The notes under the pieces were generated by a model. That model was not told the DNA's origin and did no database searches. It saw only the letters and a list, made by a program, of their open reading frames with translations. A program made the translations under genes and the position numbers. Positions 1 to 11,400 of a stretch of 64,000 nucleotides of DNA are shown here, piece after piece; position 1 is the first letter of the stretch, and the number at the start of each line of letters is the position of its first letter. Source of the stretch: Athripsodes cinereus (lineage: Eukaryota > Arthropoda > Insecta > Trichoptera > Leptoceridae); NCBI GenBank assembly GCA_947579605.1, contig OX388312.1, positions 2,728,001 through 2,792,000 of the forward strand. Reading direction: 5' to 3'.

Positions 1-146
1 ATGCCGTGATGGTATAGATAGTGTAGTAATCAGTAGAATAATGGCATGTGGATATTAGCACGGAGAGGACGACTATTATGTTTATTAGTGACTGCCCCAT
101 ATGTGGGAAATTTTATGATGATATAGATAGAGAGAATCTTACTTCA
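1..146 (+). repeat. Family A repeat, two partial copies
   Basis: The first 21 bases are the 3' end of family A (ATGCCGTGATGGTATAGATAG). A second partial copy runs from about 57 to 146: it has the internal CACGGAGAGGAC motif, then a diverged CTGCCCCATATGTGGG and a GATAGAGAG tail. The open frame over this stretch (from 48) is made of repeat sequence and is not a gene. Confidence 0.7.
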
Positions 147-480
147 CTTAACCGCAGACCCACGCTATTTCGACGTTTGGTCATGGTTTCGCTCCAAAAA
201 TCTGTCGAATTGTACAAATACAAAAGCGGCACAAAAGCGAAACATCAGAGACTGCGAAAAAACAGGCGGAGATGTGAATGCTTATTTCGTAATCTATGGC
301 GAAACGGTGCTAGAAAGAGATAGATGTATAGAAAACAGTATGTATTTGAGCATGCCATCTCGCTCTTGCGTACGACGCACACGAACTGACAGATTTAAGC
401 GGAGCCGCTTTCTCGATTCCGCCGCGGAGGTGTGCTAACGGCATCAATATCGACGTTGTACCGCTCAAGAAAAAATAAAT
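147..480. other. Unassigned GC-richer stretch
   Basis: This stretch is clearly richer in G+C and CpG than its surroundings, for example TCTCGATTCCGCCGCGG near 411. No coding frame longer than about 60 codons without repeat sequence is visible. It could be part of a TE (LTR or promoter-like) or a degraded exon; nothing decides. Confidence 0.3.
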
Positions 481-574
481 CATAGCTCAGTTTGTTAATC
501 TGTTATATTTTCTTGTGATATTTATTCTGTGATATGTATTAATATTCAAGTCATTTTTTTTAATATACCTACTT

Positions 575-735
575 CTACTACTTCTTCGCTGCATATCCCA
601 CAATAAGGGTAGCCAGCAGACCAATTGCATGTTATAAATAGCAAGCTGTTCTCTCCATGCCAACAAAACTCAAGACACGCAGGATGGGTGTGCCAAATCT
701 CATCGCTGAATTCAAAATGTAAAATGTCTTATTTT
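575..735 (-). repeat. Family A repeat, partial
   Basis: Reverse-oriented copy. It shows GGGTAGCCAGCAGACC, then the GGATGGGTGTGCCAAATCTC core and the AAAATGTCTTA motif, ending before the 5' head of the family. Confidence 0.75.
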
Positions 736-1584
736 GTTTTAGAAATAGAAATGTGATGTTTTTTCACTTTCAATGTTCTAGGACGATGTGCCTTTGCATC
801 TGAAGCCCTCATACAAAATGTTTAAGTAGCTACATAGATATAATATTATTTGAGATGGGGAAGATTTTTTATATCACTGAATTACCCTCCATGCGGAATT
901 TAATCCTATCCCAGTCCCAGCATGTATAATATATATCCCAGTATCCTAACTATATAAACAACAGTAAGTTGTATCCTATAGCCTGTACTGTTGTTGTACA
1001 TAATATTATGTAGGTATTGTGGTTCTGTGCTATTATTTGACAAAAAGCAATGATTTCGTCCGTAGGATGAATGTGCGTTGAATGGGATGCACAATTTGTT
1101 ATTTACTAGCTCTAAACTTGGTATCATTCAGAAAATGAAAAATAAAGGGCAATTTGATAGGTACATAATTAAGTTACACATAAATTAATGAAATTAAAAA
1201 AACAAACGTTTATTTTTTTATTTTTATTTTTTTATTTATTTCTTCTGGGACACAAACAGTTTAACTTTACAAATATTAACAGTTATATTTTTCCAGAAAA
1301 CAAACCAATCAAGGTCCCGCAAATTACCGAAGCATATGACGAACACGTTGCAAGTAAACAGTTATAACACATACATACTTACCCTACCTATATCAAATGC
1401 AAAAAACAAAACAACCTCGTGAAAATGAGGAGGTAGCTAAAAATTACACAACAATAGAATTTATAAGAATGTATAATAATTAAAAATTAAAAGTAAAAAT
1501 TTTTTTTTTTTTTTAATTAAAAGTTAAAATTAAATTAAAAATTAAAAGTTAAAAATTAAATTCTACTTTCTACTAAATGTTCTA
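736..1584. other. AT-rich intergenic, no gene seen
   Basis: Low-complexity A/T stretch including T-runs and AATTAAAA iterations near 1,490-1,560. I see no supportable coding frame, RNA gene or transposon terminus. Confidence 0.5.
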
Positions 1585-1624
1585 TTATCGAGAGAGAGAG
1601 AGAGAGAGAGACGTCTTTCGTCTT

Positions 1625-2482
1625 ATTCACTGTGTCGGTGTTTAGGTACCTAGTAGAATTCCATATCGAAATAAATAAAACAAGTGTTTTATTCTACTAT
1701 TGTTTTATTCTGCGATCATAGATTGACAATGTCCTCATAAGACGAAAGACACTTGTTTTATTCTACTATTGTTTTATTCTGTGATCATAGATTGACAATG
1801 TCCTCATAAGACGAAAGACGTCTCTCTCACAGAATAAAACAATAGTAGAATAAAACACTTGTTTTATTTATTTCGGTCTTTCGTCTTATTAGGACATTGC
1901 TAATCTGGTAACCTCGGAGTCTCATCTTTTAAAAAATTAATGTTTTTTTCTACTAAATGTTTTATTTTCTGATCGCCTTCTGTGATATGAATATTTGATA
2001 TCCGAACTGTCGAGAGAGACGTCTTTCATCTTATAAGGACGTTGTCAATCTGGTAACCTCGGAGTCTCATCTTTTAAAAAATTAATGTTTTTTTCTACTA
2101 AATGTTTTATTTTCTGATCGCCTTCTGTGATATGAATATTTGAACTGTCGAGAGAGACGTCTTTCATCTTATAAGGACGTTGTCAATCTGGTAACCTCGG
2201 AGTCTCATCTTTTAAAAAATTAATGTTTTTTTCTACTAAATGTTTTATTTTCTGATCGCCTACTGTGATATGAATATTTGATATCCGAACTGTCGAGAGA
2301 TACGTCTTTCATCTTAATAAGGACGTTGTCAATCTGGTCACCTCGGAGTCTCATCTTTATTAGACGAAAGACGTCTCTCTCTCTCGACAAATTAAACATA
2401 TAGTAGAAGACGACATTTGTTTTTTTTTATTTTTTTATTTCGTTATGGAATTCTACTATACCTAAACACCGACACAGTGAAT
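1625..2482. mobile_element. Fold-back DNA element with ~50-bp TIRs
   Basis: Left end ATTCACTGTGTCGGTG continues through a TAGTAGAATTCCATA motif to an AAATAAATAAAA stretch. The right end is its reverse complement (CACCGACACAGTGAAT at 2,467-2,482), so the inverted termini are about 50 bp and nearly identical. There is no transposase frame inside. The interior holds tandem and inverted satellite blocks, so this is a non-autonomous fold-back element. A fragment with the same right end lies at 39,408-39,517. Superfamily is not assigned; no clear target-site duplication was found. Confidence 0.75.
1871..2360. repeat. Internal tandem satellite, four ~138-146 bp units
   Basis: Four units carry GGACNTTGNNAATCTGG followed by TAACCTCGGAGTCTC or close variants. 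Unit landmarks fall at 1,892, 2,037, 2,175 and 2,321 (spacing 145, 138, 146). The shorter spacing is explained by loss of the ATATCCG segment. The array lies inside the fold-back element. Confidence 0.85.
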
Positions 2483-2513
2483 ATCCATTTATTTTTTTTA
2501 TTCATGTCCACAG

Positions 2514-2679
2514 GCAATCTGTACTAGCCAGCTGGTGGGACGACTCTGAATCTCCTTTCTATGAATTTGGAAATATTTGCCCTGTTAGGTTCCATGAGTT
2601 TGTTGACAACAGTGGAAGCTTAGTGCAGTGGTCGCCTCGGAATTGCCTCAATGAAGCATGTGGGTGCCGTGCCGCTTAA
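2514..2679 (+). CDS. Candidate terminal exon of an unidentified gene
   Basis: A pyrimidine-rich tract followed by CATGTCCACAG (AG at 2,512-2,513) precedes a 54-codon open frame from 2,515 ending in TAA at 2,677-2,679. The first base, 2,514, would complete a codon begun in an upstream exon. The peptide is of normal composition, unlike the AT-driven frames around it. It is tryptophan-, phenylalanine- and cysteine-rich, with segments such as WWDDSESPFYEFGN and VQWSPRNCLNEACGCR. I do not recognise the family and see no matching upstream exon in the window. It starts about 30 bp right of the fold-back element, so it could also be a captured or TE-borne fragment. Confidence 0.4.
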
Positions 2680-2821
2680 GTCCTTAACTGACGTAGCAAT
2701 TAATCTTCAGTTAAAGAACTTTATGGAAACCAGCAACTCGAAATTCTAATATTCCAAAATAATAATAAATAAGCTGGAGTTCTGTCCCAGGAGACCGAAA
2801 ACTCAAAACAAATATTATAAT

Positions 2822-3052
2822 AGCTACTACTACTATACCATCACGGCATATCCCACAAGTGGGGTAGCCAGCAGACCAGCTGCATGTAAGAAACATGCAA
2901 GCTGTCCTCTCCGTGCCAATGTAAAATCAAGACATTCAGGGTGGGTGGCAAACCTCACCGCTGAATTTAAGATGTAAAATGTCTTAATTTTTCGAACACC
3001 TGCCTTTTACAGGACACTCGAAAACTTACGGAGAAGAGTGGGAGACCATTAT
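2822..3052 (-). repeat. Family A repeat, nearly full length
   Basis: Reverse copy opening with TACTACTACTATACCATCACG (the (TAG)n tail read backwards). It keeps the whole core and runs to GTGGGAGACCATT, then loses the extreme 5' head. Confidence 0.85.
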
Positions 3053-3214
3053 TATAAGGCTATCATTTAAACGATCAGCATAATATTGAAGTTATGTTCA
3101 ACAGAAAAATGTATTCTGTCGACAAATATATCATTTTGATATGCTATTTATGCCCAGCGAGAAAATTATATTTGTATTGCAAATAATATGATATTGTAAA
3201 ACTCTAAATTTAAT

Positions 3215-4196
3215 CGACCAGCAAAATTATTATTTGACCAGCATAATGATTATTTGTGCAGCAAAATAAATAAATGAGCAGCAAACCGTGAGCTAATTTT
3301 AATTAAACTTGTGAAAGCTAAATTTTTAATCTTGTTCAAATAATAAATCTTTGTATGTAGCATCTTTTTATGTGATTTTATATGTAGCATCTGAATGAAC
3401 GATTCTAGCGTTTTTCGACATTTCAGTTAGATATTTCGTTAATATAGCAAAGCGGAAACTGGCATTATTTTCGTAGTCATCATGAATTTGGTAAGAAATC
3501 ACAAAAACTTCATGTGGATCCGAAGGTAAATCGGCGTGTGAAAAATATTGTTTATTGTGGCGGCCTCGAAGCTTCCACAACATTCCGCCGCACACCCATG
3601 CGCAGGCGCAGCGCACCGTCGCACAGCGGCGAGCCGCGGTTGGAGCGCCGACTAGTCAGTCGTCTCCTGCCACCCGCGATGTGCGCATACCTATTACTTG
3701 TGTCGCTCTATTAAATTTTCTTAGACGCAATCTGCGTATTATCATTTTTACTTGTAAATTTATTTATTATTCATCAATTGTAATTTGTGATCGTTAATAC
3801 ACATGTAAGTACCAAACACTAGTATCTCTCATTTCTGAAACCTGATTCCACAGTCCTTCTTATCAGATCCTCAATCTGATACGGGGGATAGAATTTCGAT
3901 GAGAAATTGTTATAAAAATACACCTTCTGATAATCAAACTCTTTTAACTTAATAACTTATTTGTTCTTTCATTTGGAGTCAATCTTAAATACACATAGGT
4001 GAACGCCGAACGACTGGCATACCTACACATTCCTAGTCAACCTTAGGTGGCCAAGACTGGCCCCTAAATTTATCTAATATTTTCCGCCGGTCAAATAATA
4101 ATTCTGCTGCTCAAATAATAATTCTGCTGCTCAAATAATAATTTTGCTTGTCAATTAATTATTTTGTTGTGCGATTATTTATTAAGCTGTTAAAAT
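3215..4196. mobile_element. Possible fold-back element with inverted minisatellite arms
   Basis: The left arm (about 3,215-3,286) iterates CAGCAAAATTATTATTTGAC-like units. The right arm (about 4,088-4,196) iterates the reverse complement, GCTGCTCAAATAATAATTCT, three or more times. Degenerate GCTGAT/CAGCA-spaced units continue outward on both sides to about 3,070 and 4,340. The arms enclose about 800 bp including a GC-rich core. No transposase frame is visible, and exact termini and target duplication are unresolved. Confidence 0.5.
3510..3715. other. GC/CpG-rich core
   Basis: A block far richer in GC than anything nearby, with CGCACACCCATGCGCAGGCG at about 3,590. Short frames cross it on both strands (66-82 codons), but none has a recognisable motif. 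It could be an LTR-like promoter, a captured promoter or a small CpG island. It lies between the inverted minisatellite arms. Confidence 0.35.
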
Positions 4197-4559
4197 TTGT
4201 TAATTTGCTGATATAACCGAGTTTGTTTGTAAAACAAGTGTTGCGATTATTTTTTATTTATTGCTGATGAAAACATTGTTTGCTGCGCAAATGACTTAAA
4301 TGCTGATTTTCTCTTGCCAAACGAATGGATTAATAGCCGAACAAATAATTAGTTCCCTTATGATAATAGAAATTATGCAAATTAAAAAAAATAGTTTGTT
4401 AAATTTAAAAAATATAATTTTCAACATGCAAAAACCAACAATCTTGATTATGAAAAATTTCTAATTCAATAATCAACCGGTCAATACCGGTAATTATGGA
4501 TCGTCAATTGGTACATATCGACAGTCCAGTTCCACAACTCAACAACTCATAAATTTCGA

Positions 4560-4830
4560 TTTAATTGTTAATACACGCAATCAACGCCACTCTTCCAATT
4601 CCGCAAACCAATAACTTACTCTTCGGAACTGGCTGTGAATAGACTTACTGAGCCCAATAGAGCCGGTAAGTCTAACATCTCTGAGAGGGCTTTTGGTGTT
4701 GTTGGACCGGTGCCATTGAGAGACAATCAGACTGTCACCAGCTTCAGAAGCAAATTGAAAACTGCACTCTTCGGGCTCGCGCCTTCTGAACGCCAAACAA
4801 CAAGTTTCTGGACACCTCACTTCGGCTTTT
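4560..4830 (+). pseudogene. LINE reverse transcriptase, extreme C-terminus (remnant)
   Basis: The frame from 4,635 contains SERAFGVVGP and then VTSFRSKLKTALFG. This matches the usual end of CR1/Jockey-type polymerases (an R-x-F-x-x-x-x-P segment, then a T-x-x-x-F-K/R-x-x-L-K motif). The segment between the two blocks is shorter than usual, so an internal deletion is likely. The catalytic RT domain is absent. Downstream begins a 3' UTR (AGTTTCTGGACACCTCA) also found after the R1-like fragment at 31,258. Confidence 0.55.
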
Positions 4831-4959
4831 TGTTACTCAGCAATTTTTATATATCATATTTACTCGATGTTATCTATCTTTTATTAATTGTACTATATTT
4901 TGTTCTGTTTTATGCTTTTTTATATAATTTTGTATTTCTTTATTCAATAAAATAAACAT

Positions 4960-5165
4960 ACTTTCAAAAGGGGCATTAAAGAGAGTGTAGCTTAAAAGAT
5001 TCCCACGACGGCGGTTTTAGCCGGTCGGTCCTTCAGACCTGCCCAATGACCCGCCCGTGAGGACAATTTTGGTTTGAATGTGTGGATAAATAGGAGTCTA
5101 TGACTCCTGAAATATCCGGGTGTGAGGTGGGTCTCTCTTCAATGCACTCTTCACCGGCGCCCTTG
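4960..5165 (+). repeat. LINE 3'-UTR module (R1-like tail)
   Basis: Contains AAAAGATTCCCACGACGGC, a GCCGGTCGGTCCTTCAG segment, a GGACAATTTTGG block, and ends near ATCCGGGTGTGAGGTGGGTC. The same ordered blocks recur at 16,550 (minus), 31,440 (plus), 48,305 (minus) and 51,050 (minus), so this is the 3' end of a dispersed LINE family. Confidence 0.75.
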
Positions 5166-5169
5166 TGAC

Positions 5170-5840
5170 GGTCTAGGGACTGTTAAACGGCGTCAAAACA
5201 AAATCATCCAGAATCATCATCGTCATCATGGTTCCTTTTATACCAAATATTATTTTTTGGAAAAAATAATGTACCCTTTTTAATTCTACAAATAAATATT
5301 TATTTCGAATTGTTAAGCTGTTGAATGGAATAAAGACAATTCATGTCTTTCATATAATGCGATTTTTATAGGAAATATTTCATTTTTTGTTGTGATTTCT
5401 CAGAAGATCAAATGCCGATTTATCGAACGCAAGATGGACATTTTGAGTTATGAAACAGGATAGTCAATATTATGAACGGACTAAAATATTTACGTGACTA
5501 TAATTTAAACCAGATTTTGGTCCATCTTTTCAACGAACATGTAAAATTTCTAAAGAATGGATGGTCTCAATGCTAATATAAATTGCTACTGTATCGCGTA
5601 CTGCTTCTACTACACATACTGTATAGGAAACAAAACAGATTCAGTTATTGCATTAAGGTGACTAGGCAGAATAAATAATAATATTATATACCCACTACAT
5701 ATATACACAACAACCCATATATCTACGATAAAATAATATACATTTTCGAATCGGGATCAATAGTTTAGAGTCTTCATGAAAACTTTTACATTTTAAGGTC
5801 ATACCTTCATGAAGCTATGTTAAACTTATAATTTTTCTTC
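5170..5840. other. No gene seen
   Basis: AT-rich sequence with no supportable frame, RNA gene or repeat landmark. Confidence 0.5.
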
Positions 5841-5842
5841 TA

Positions 5843-6085
5843 TCAGTGCCATATCAGGTGACCCTCACCCCGACGTTGGCGATCACTCTGGAGAATGCTT
5901 CCCTGCCCCGCGCTTTTTGGTCCAGATCTTTCACCTACTGGGTTATTGCGGTCCATTGCCGTATATTACGCAGCCACGACATCTGCCTCCTTCCCACTCC
6001 ATGACGTTCCACAATCTTGCCCTCTATTGTTAACAGCAGAAGCCGATATTTATCGCCTCGCAGAATGTGACCCAAATATGAGTTT
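5843..6085 (-). pseudogene. RTE-clade LINE, C-terminal fragment
   Basis: On the minus strand the frame reads YLGHILRGDKYRLLLL, then IEGKIVERHGVGRRQ and SWLRNIRQW. This is the typical C-terminal arrangement of RTE polymerases (GH-x-x-R, then GR-x-x-x-W-L). An in-frame stop follows TAITQ, and the frame continues to a VIANVGV end and a second stop. A related tail lies at 45,640-45,790. It is a dead fragment; the RT core is absent. Confidence 0.75.
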
Positions 6086-6365
6086 ACAAAGGAACATGCA
6101 TATACAATGCACTTAATACGCAGAAGCGGCGGCAGTTGATCTTCTTCAATTTATATCAGTTCCTAATTCAGCTCTGGACTTCACAGAGTGAATGTATAAG
6201 TAGGTACATTTTACTGAGATACCCACTGTGGTGATAAATGATTCGTTGCTGAGGCATTTTTGAGATTGTGCGGAAAAGAATGTCACCCCTAGGATGACGT
6301 TTTGAAATCAAATTGAAAAAAAGAATAGAATGTATAGTTTTTAATTATGCTTCATAATACCACTA

Positions 6366-6545
6366 TACTATGTACCATCACGGCACATCCCATAAGTGGG
6401 GCAGCCAGCGGACTAAATGCAAGTGATAAAAATGCAGATTGAAATCTCCATGCTAATAAGAAGTAAGCCATTCAGAATGGGTGACATGCCTCATCATGTC
6501 ATGCTAACTTCTAGATGGTAATTGTCATTCTTATACGTGAGATAA
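6366..6545 (-). repeat. Family A repeat, diverged subfamily
   Basis: TACCATCACGGCACATCCCA and GGGGCAGCCAGCGGAC are retained. The centre differs from the main group (AGATGGTAATTGTC, then CTTATACGTGAG). The same variant centre is found at 58,050-58,110 and 16,435-16,530, defining a subfamily. Confidence 0.7.
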
Positions 6546-6720
6546 ATAAATAACTCTTTGATAAGTTGTTAATGATGACTCCTGCTTTAAATTAAGGACG
6601 GCAATCTCTATAGCACATATGATTCACGTTTATTAGATAGCTCTCAAGGTGTTATTCGTAAATATTCCAACTATGCCATTTTGTATAAGGTAATCTAACA
6701 AAAAAATTATGTGAAACTAT

Positions 6721-6965
6721 AATTTGTCATAAAGAGGGCATGTGAACAAGTGCGGACGTCCAAGAACTACGTGGGTGGACCCCGTGTATCAAATTCTTAA
6801 GGTCAGCCACGTATCCAATAAAAGAAATACGCGTGCATTTACCTATATAAGAAGCTTGTTGAATGTGGAGGAGATGAAAGAAATATCTAGGGATAGATCA
6901 ATATGGCTTCCCGTTCTCTCTGTCTACTCTACCTGGGTACCTATAGTATATCAGGTGTCATACTT
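6721..6965 (+). pseudogene. RTE-clade LINE, C-terminal fragment
   Basis: The frame from 6,742 gives CGRPRTTWVDPVYQILK, then LLNVEEMKEISRDRSIW, the usual RTE end block (GRPR-x-x-W-D, later D-R-S-x-W). The stop and the usual microsatellite tail are degenerate. Upstream RT sequence is missing. Confidence 0.7.
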
Positions 6966-6969
6966 TTGA

Positions 6970-8040
6970 ACTATGAAGAAAAATATTACAAATTTCACAT
7001 AAGTGTGATGTGTTGTGGTGAAAACGAATAATATATGCAGACATTGAGTTAAACCTGAAATTCTGTATTCTCTGTCTAGTCTACAATGGACATAACTTAC
7101 TATGAAGATCGCAAATACTTGCCTCTACAGTACATTTGAAAACTAACAGAAAAGAGTGGGATACATGATTATTCTTCATTAGGGATTCCAGGGGGATACA
7201 CATACATTATTTATGTTTAATTTAGGCTGACTTCACACTTAATCAAATAGGTAGGTACATACCAAACATCATAACCTTAATTTCATTGCTATTTTCATGA
7301 CAGTAGATCAGATCCAAACCCTGAATATTATGAATGAATTTTCGAGATATATCTAACCATCAAACCACCTTATTCGAACAAGTCCACAAAATAATAATAT
7401 ACTACATTTCCCATCAGCTTCCCAACTTTTTCCACTCATTAATCATAATATTATAATAACATCACTCCCACAGCGTATTTTTTTTTTACAAAAATGTCTC
7501 CCAACTTGCATCTTCGCAATAACATTAATTACTGCCAATAACAATATTAACACCCCAACTGTCGTCATTCAGGCAGCAATAAGTTCGCCATTCCTTAAGG
7601 ATAATCTGGAGAATATTGGTCTCTTTAATATAATGTATTTGTCACCCCCACAGGATGACTGACTAGGGTTGGGCCCAGGGAAAGTTACGTTTTGGATCAT
7701 TAATTTTTACAACATATCAAAAAGAAATGGGACTTCGATGAACATGATATTTCGCTGGAATCAATTCGTAAAAACTGTCATTTTTATGTGACGATTTTGA
7801 CTTTAATATTCTTTTACTATCTCCGGTTTTCAAGGGATATTTTTACTACAGTGGTATCGAACACTCAAAAGTATTTGGTTTCGTTTTATTGGAACAGATT
7901 TTTTTTTAATAATCAGGATATTTTTTGGAAATATTGCTTGATTATGTATTGCTTAAGTATGTATCTATTTGAAATTAATTGGTAGATTATTATTTCTTTT
8001 TTTTATTTAATTTTACTTTATTTGAATCGTTTTTTTATCG
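6970..8040. other. No gene seen; one family A scrap
   Basis: Mostly AT-rich. About 7,131-7,180 holds a short family A fragment (AACAGAAAAGAGTGGGATAC). No convincing exon or RNA gene. The last 60 bases are T-rich and lead into the acceptor described at 8,049. Confidence 0.45.
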
Positions 8041-8048
8041 TTTTATAG

Positions 8049-8198
8049 GTATTTGATTGTTCGGAATCAGTGGTGAAGATAACAGCAGACGAATGTATAA
8101 CAGGAAACAGACCCCTGATGGTGTCACCTGACAGCGAAAGCATACGCCGAATATTTCTTCGGAAAATGCTTCAAAGGTCACCAAATGATTGTACCTAA
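8049..8198 (+). CDS. Candidate terminal exon of an unidentified gene
   Basis: A long T-rich tract ending TTTTATAG (AG at 8,047-8,048) precedes a 49-codon frame closing with TAA at 8,196-8,198. The peptide is well balanced and not repeat-like: segments VVKITADECITGNRP and DSESIRRIFLRKMLQ are visible, ending in RSPNDCT. No canonical AATAAA follows closely. I do not recognise the family. It could be the last coding exon of a plus-strand gene whose other exons lie outside or far upstream. It differs in sequence and frame phase from the candidate at 2,514, so a link between them is not shown. Confidence 0.4.
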   Translation, partial: VFDCSESVVKITADECITGNRPLMVSPDSESIRRIFLRKMLQRSPNDCT

Positions 8199-8383
8199 CC
8201 CTTTCCCCTTCTCTGATTTCGTCCAGCTTATGGAAACGGACCTATTGTGAAGGTTCATTCGCATACTGCACTGTGTAATATATGTATAATGAATTTATCG
8301 TCAGAATAGAGACACTCTAATAATATTGTTGTTTCTTCTTAATGACGTCTTTTTGCGTTTTTATTCTCCCTCTTTTTTTTTTA
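8199..8383. other. Short spacer, possible 3' UTR
   Basis: Follows the candidate exon and ends at the 3' end of the R2-like element. A T-run at 8,372-8,382 is the A-rich tail of that element read on the opposite strand. Confidence 0.4.
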
Positions 8384-8499
8384 TACGCGGCGGCAGAATT
8401 GCCATCCACACTTCTCAGCATTGTACAACCAGATAAGTCTCCATATGATCAGTCATGATCACACAAAAACTTAACAGTCTAATGCCGGGAAAAATTCAC

Positions 8500-11400
8500 C
8501 TATCCAGATATACAGGATATCAAAGGATTAGGCTCAAAACGCGGGATCAAAATACCTGAATTAGTGCCTGAAATATCTGTGTTCAAAAACTTTTTTACAA
8601 TATTACAAGTGTTTATTATAATAGATTTTTGAATTTTAATGTACAAATTAACCGGTAAATCTAATTTTTGTAAATTATTTATTAAAGATTTCGGAGTTAC
8701 CCCTGTAGCTGACATGACTAAAGGTATTATATAAACGGACCTAGAATGCCAAATATTTTTTATTTCTCCTGCTAGTTCTGTATATTTACGTATTTTTTCA
8801 GCGACGGTTGTTTGTATATTATGTGTATTTGGGACAGCGATGTCGATTAGGTACGTTATTTTATTACGTTTATCATGTAATACTAAATCGGGTCTATTAT
8901 GATGTATTTGTCTATCTGTTATTATGGTTTTATCATAATAGAGCCTATAATTTTGATTTTCTAAAACCGGTTCCGGGTTGTATTTAAAATAAGGTATTAC
9001 ATTATTTGAGTTTAAAAGATTATGTTTAATAGCTAAATTTTGATGTATAATTTTTGCGACATGATTATGTCTATAAGTATACTCAGTTTGAGCGAGAGTG
9101 GAACAACCCGAAACTATGTGTTGAATTGTTTCCGGTTTGGCCAGACATTTTCTACACGAATCATCAATTATGTTTTGATTTTTTATAATATATTTTTGAT
9201 AATTTTTTGTATTTATTACCTGATCTTGAATTGCTAGCATAAAACCCTCGGTTTCCCCATACAATTCCCCAATGGTCAACCACCTGTTTGACGCATATTT
9301 GTCAACATAAGATTGGTTGAGATCATTGAGGTGTCTAGCATGAAGTTCCTTCCTACCCCAAGATTCTAACAAAATATTTAAATAGTTTAATCGCGGACCT
9401 ACTGTTTCGTCATTTAAATTTAAAGGTGTATGATTTTTATCGGCCTGTATTATAATTTTATGTAATATAGAATTATTTTGTTTGTTCTTAAAAAATGTTT
9501 TAAGGGATTCTATTTGATTATTATGTAAAGAGGAAATGTTAACAATTCCTCTTCCTCCTATACTCCTAGGCAGAACCAACCTTTCTTTCGCGGAATTTGG
9601 ATGATGATACCTATTTTTTGTTAGTTGTGTTCTAATAAGTCTTTCTAATTTATCTAGATCCGTTTTAGACCATTTTATGATGCCAAATGAGTATGTTAAT
9701 AATGGGATTGCCCACGCGTTTATTGCTTTTACTATGTTTTTGGCCGATAGATCACATTTAAATATTTTATTTAGTCTATCTTTAAAATCATTTGTTAATT
9801 GTGTTTTGATTAAAGAGTGATTTAAATTTTTAGATTGCGGAAAACCTAAATATTTGTATATTTCATTACTATTCATGTTATTAATTTGATAATTAGAAAC
9901 TATATCCTGACATTCTATAATTTTACCTTTTTCAATGTGTAATGTTTTACATTTATCTAGCCCAAAAGACATTCTTATGTCGTCTGAGAATTTTTTTGTT
10001 ATACTCATTAGTTTTTCTAATTCGGTATCCGATTTAGCGTATATTTTTATATCGTCCATATACATTAAATGCGATATTTTTGTTGACGAACGAGTATTTC
10101 CGTTAATTTTGATTCCATATTTGGATTCATTTAATAAATTGGATAGAGGATTTATTGCCAAACAAAACCAAAGTGGACTTAAGGAATCTCCTTGATAGAT
10201 ACCTCTTTTAATAGGAATATCTTTTAGAGTTATAGATTTATTATTAAGATTTAAATTTAAATCGATATTCCACGAACTCATTACTATTTTTAAGAAATTT
10301 ATGATTGTTGGATTAATTTTATAAATTTTGAAAATTTCTATTAGCCACGAGTGAGGTACGCTATCAAATGCTTTTTGATAATCGATATAACAAATATTTA
10401 AATTACGATTACGCGTTTGTATTTGTTTAAGTATTACGGAATCTATTATTAGTTGTTCCTTACATCCCATATGATTTTTACGACACCCTTTTTGTTCTTC
10501 AGCCAAAATTTTATTTTGCGTCACGTGATTATATATTTTATTAGTTAAGCACGATGTTAATATTTTATAAATAGTCGGTAAACACGTTATAGGTCTATAT
10601 TGAGATGGATTTGTTGTATTTTGACTTTTAGGTAGCATGTATGTTAGACCTTTTGTTAAAAATTTAGGAACATTTTGCGGGTGTTGTATGAGATTTGTTA
10701 AAGAATTAGCAATATAAGGTTGTAGGGATGTGAAACGTTTATACCAGAAATTATGTATTCCGTCGCAACCCGGGGATTTCCAGTTATGTGTATTTTTAAT
10801 TACATTTTTAATTAAGTCAACGGAAATATTGGAGAATTCCATTTCGTCCACATCTGAATATCGATCAATTTCCTCATTTATCCAATTTCCATTTTTATGC
10901 TCAATATTTTCACTCCATATGTTAGACCAAAATTGTTTTAATTCCGGTTCCGATGGTTAGCCATTATTATTTTTATTAAAATCGATATTACTATTTAATT
11001 TTTTATAGAATTGTTTTTCATTTTTTACAAAAGAAGCGTTATCTTTTTTACGTTTAAGTTCTTTATTATACCGGCGTAATCGGCTAGATTTTGCGGCAAG
11101 TTTTTGTTTTAATATATCTAGTATTTCATTAATTTGAAAGTTTTGTATACCAGATATATTAAATCCATTATTTCGTGCTATTTTTTCAAAATATTTTATT
11201 ATATTCCTACCCCGATTCCCGTTTTTAAATTCTGTGACTCTAGCAATATCTGTACGAATATTTTTTATGTTATTTTCCAAACGAATTTGCCAGTGGGGTT
11301 TTGATTTAGCTGTATTATTTTGATTATTATTTATTATTATAAGCTTAGAGCCAATTTTTTTATGAATGGTTACCACACTAGCATATATAAGTAAATGTAA

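Noticed and set aside
3510..3715. Solo LTR
   Set aside because: GC-rich and promoter-like, but no TG...CA ends, target duplication or second copy could be shown.
5895..6116. 73-codon plus-strand frame
   Set aside because: Antisense shadow of the RTE C-terminal fragment at 5,843-6,085.
10957..10959. Two-gene interpretation of the R2-like locus
   Set aside because: Both parts are in the same frame with homologous-looking sequence across the stop, and RLE elements have one ORF.
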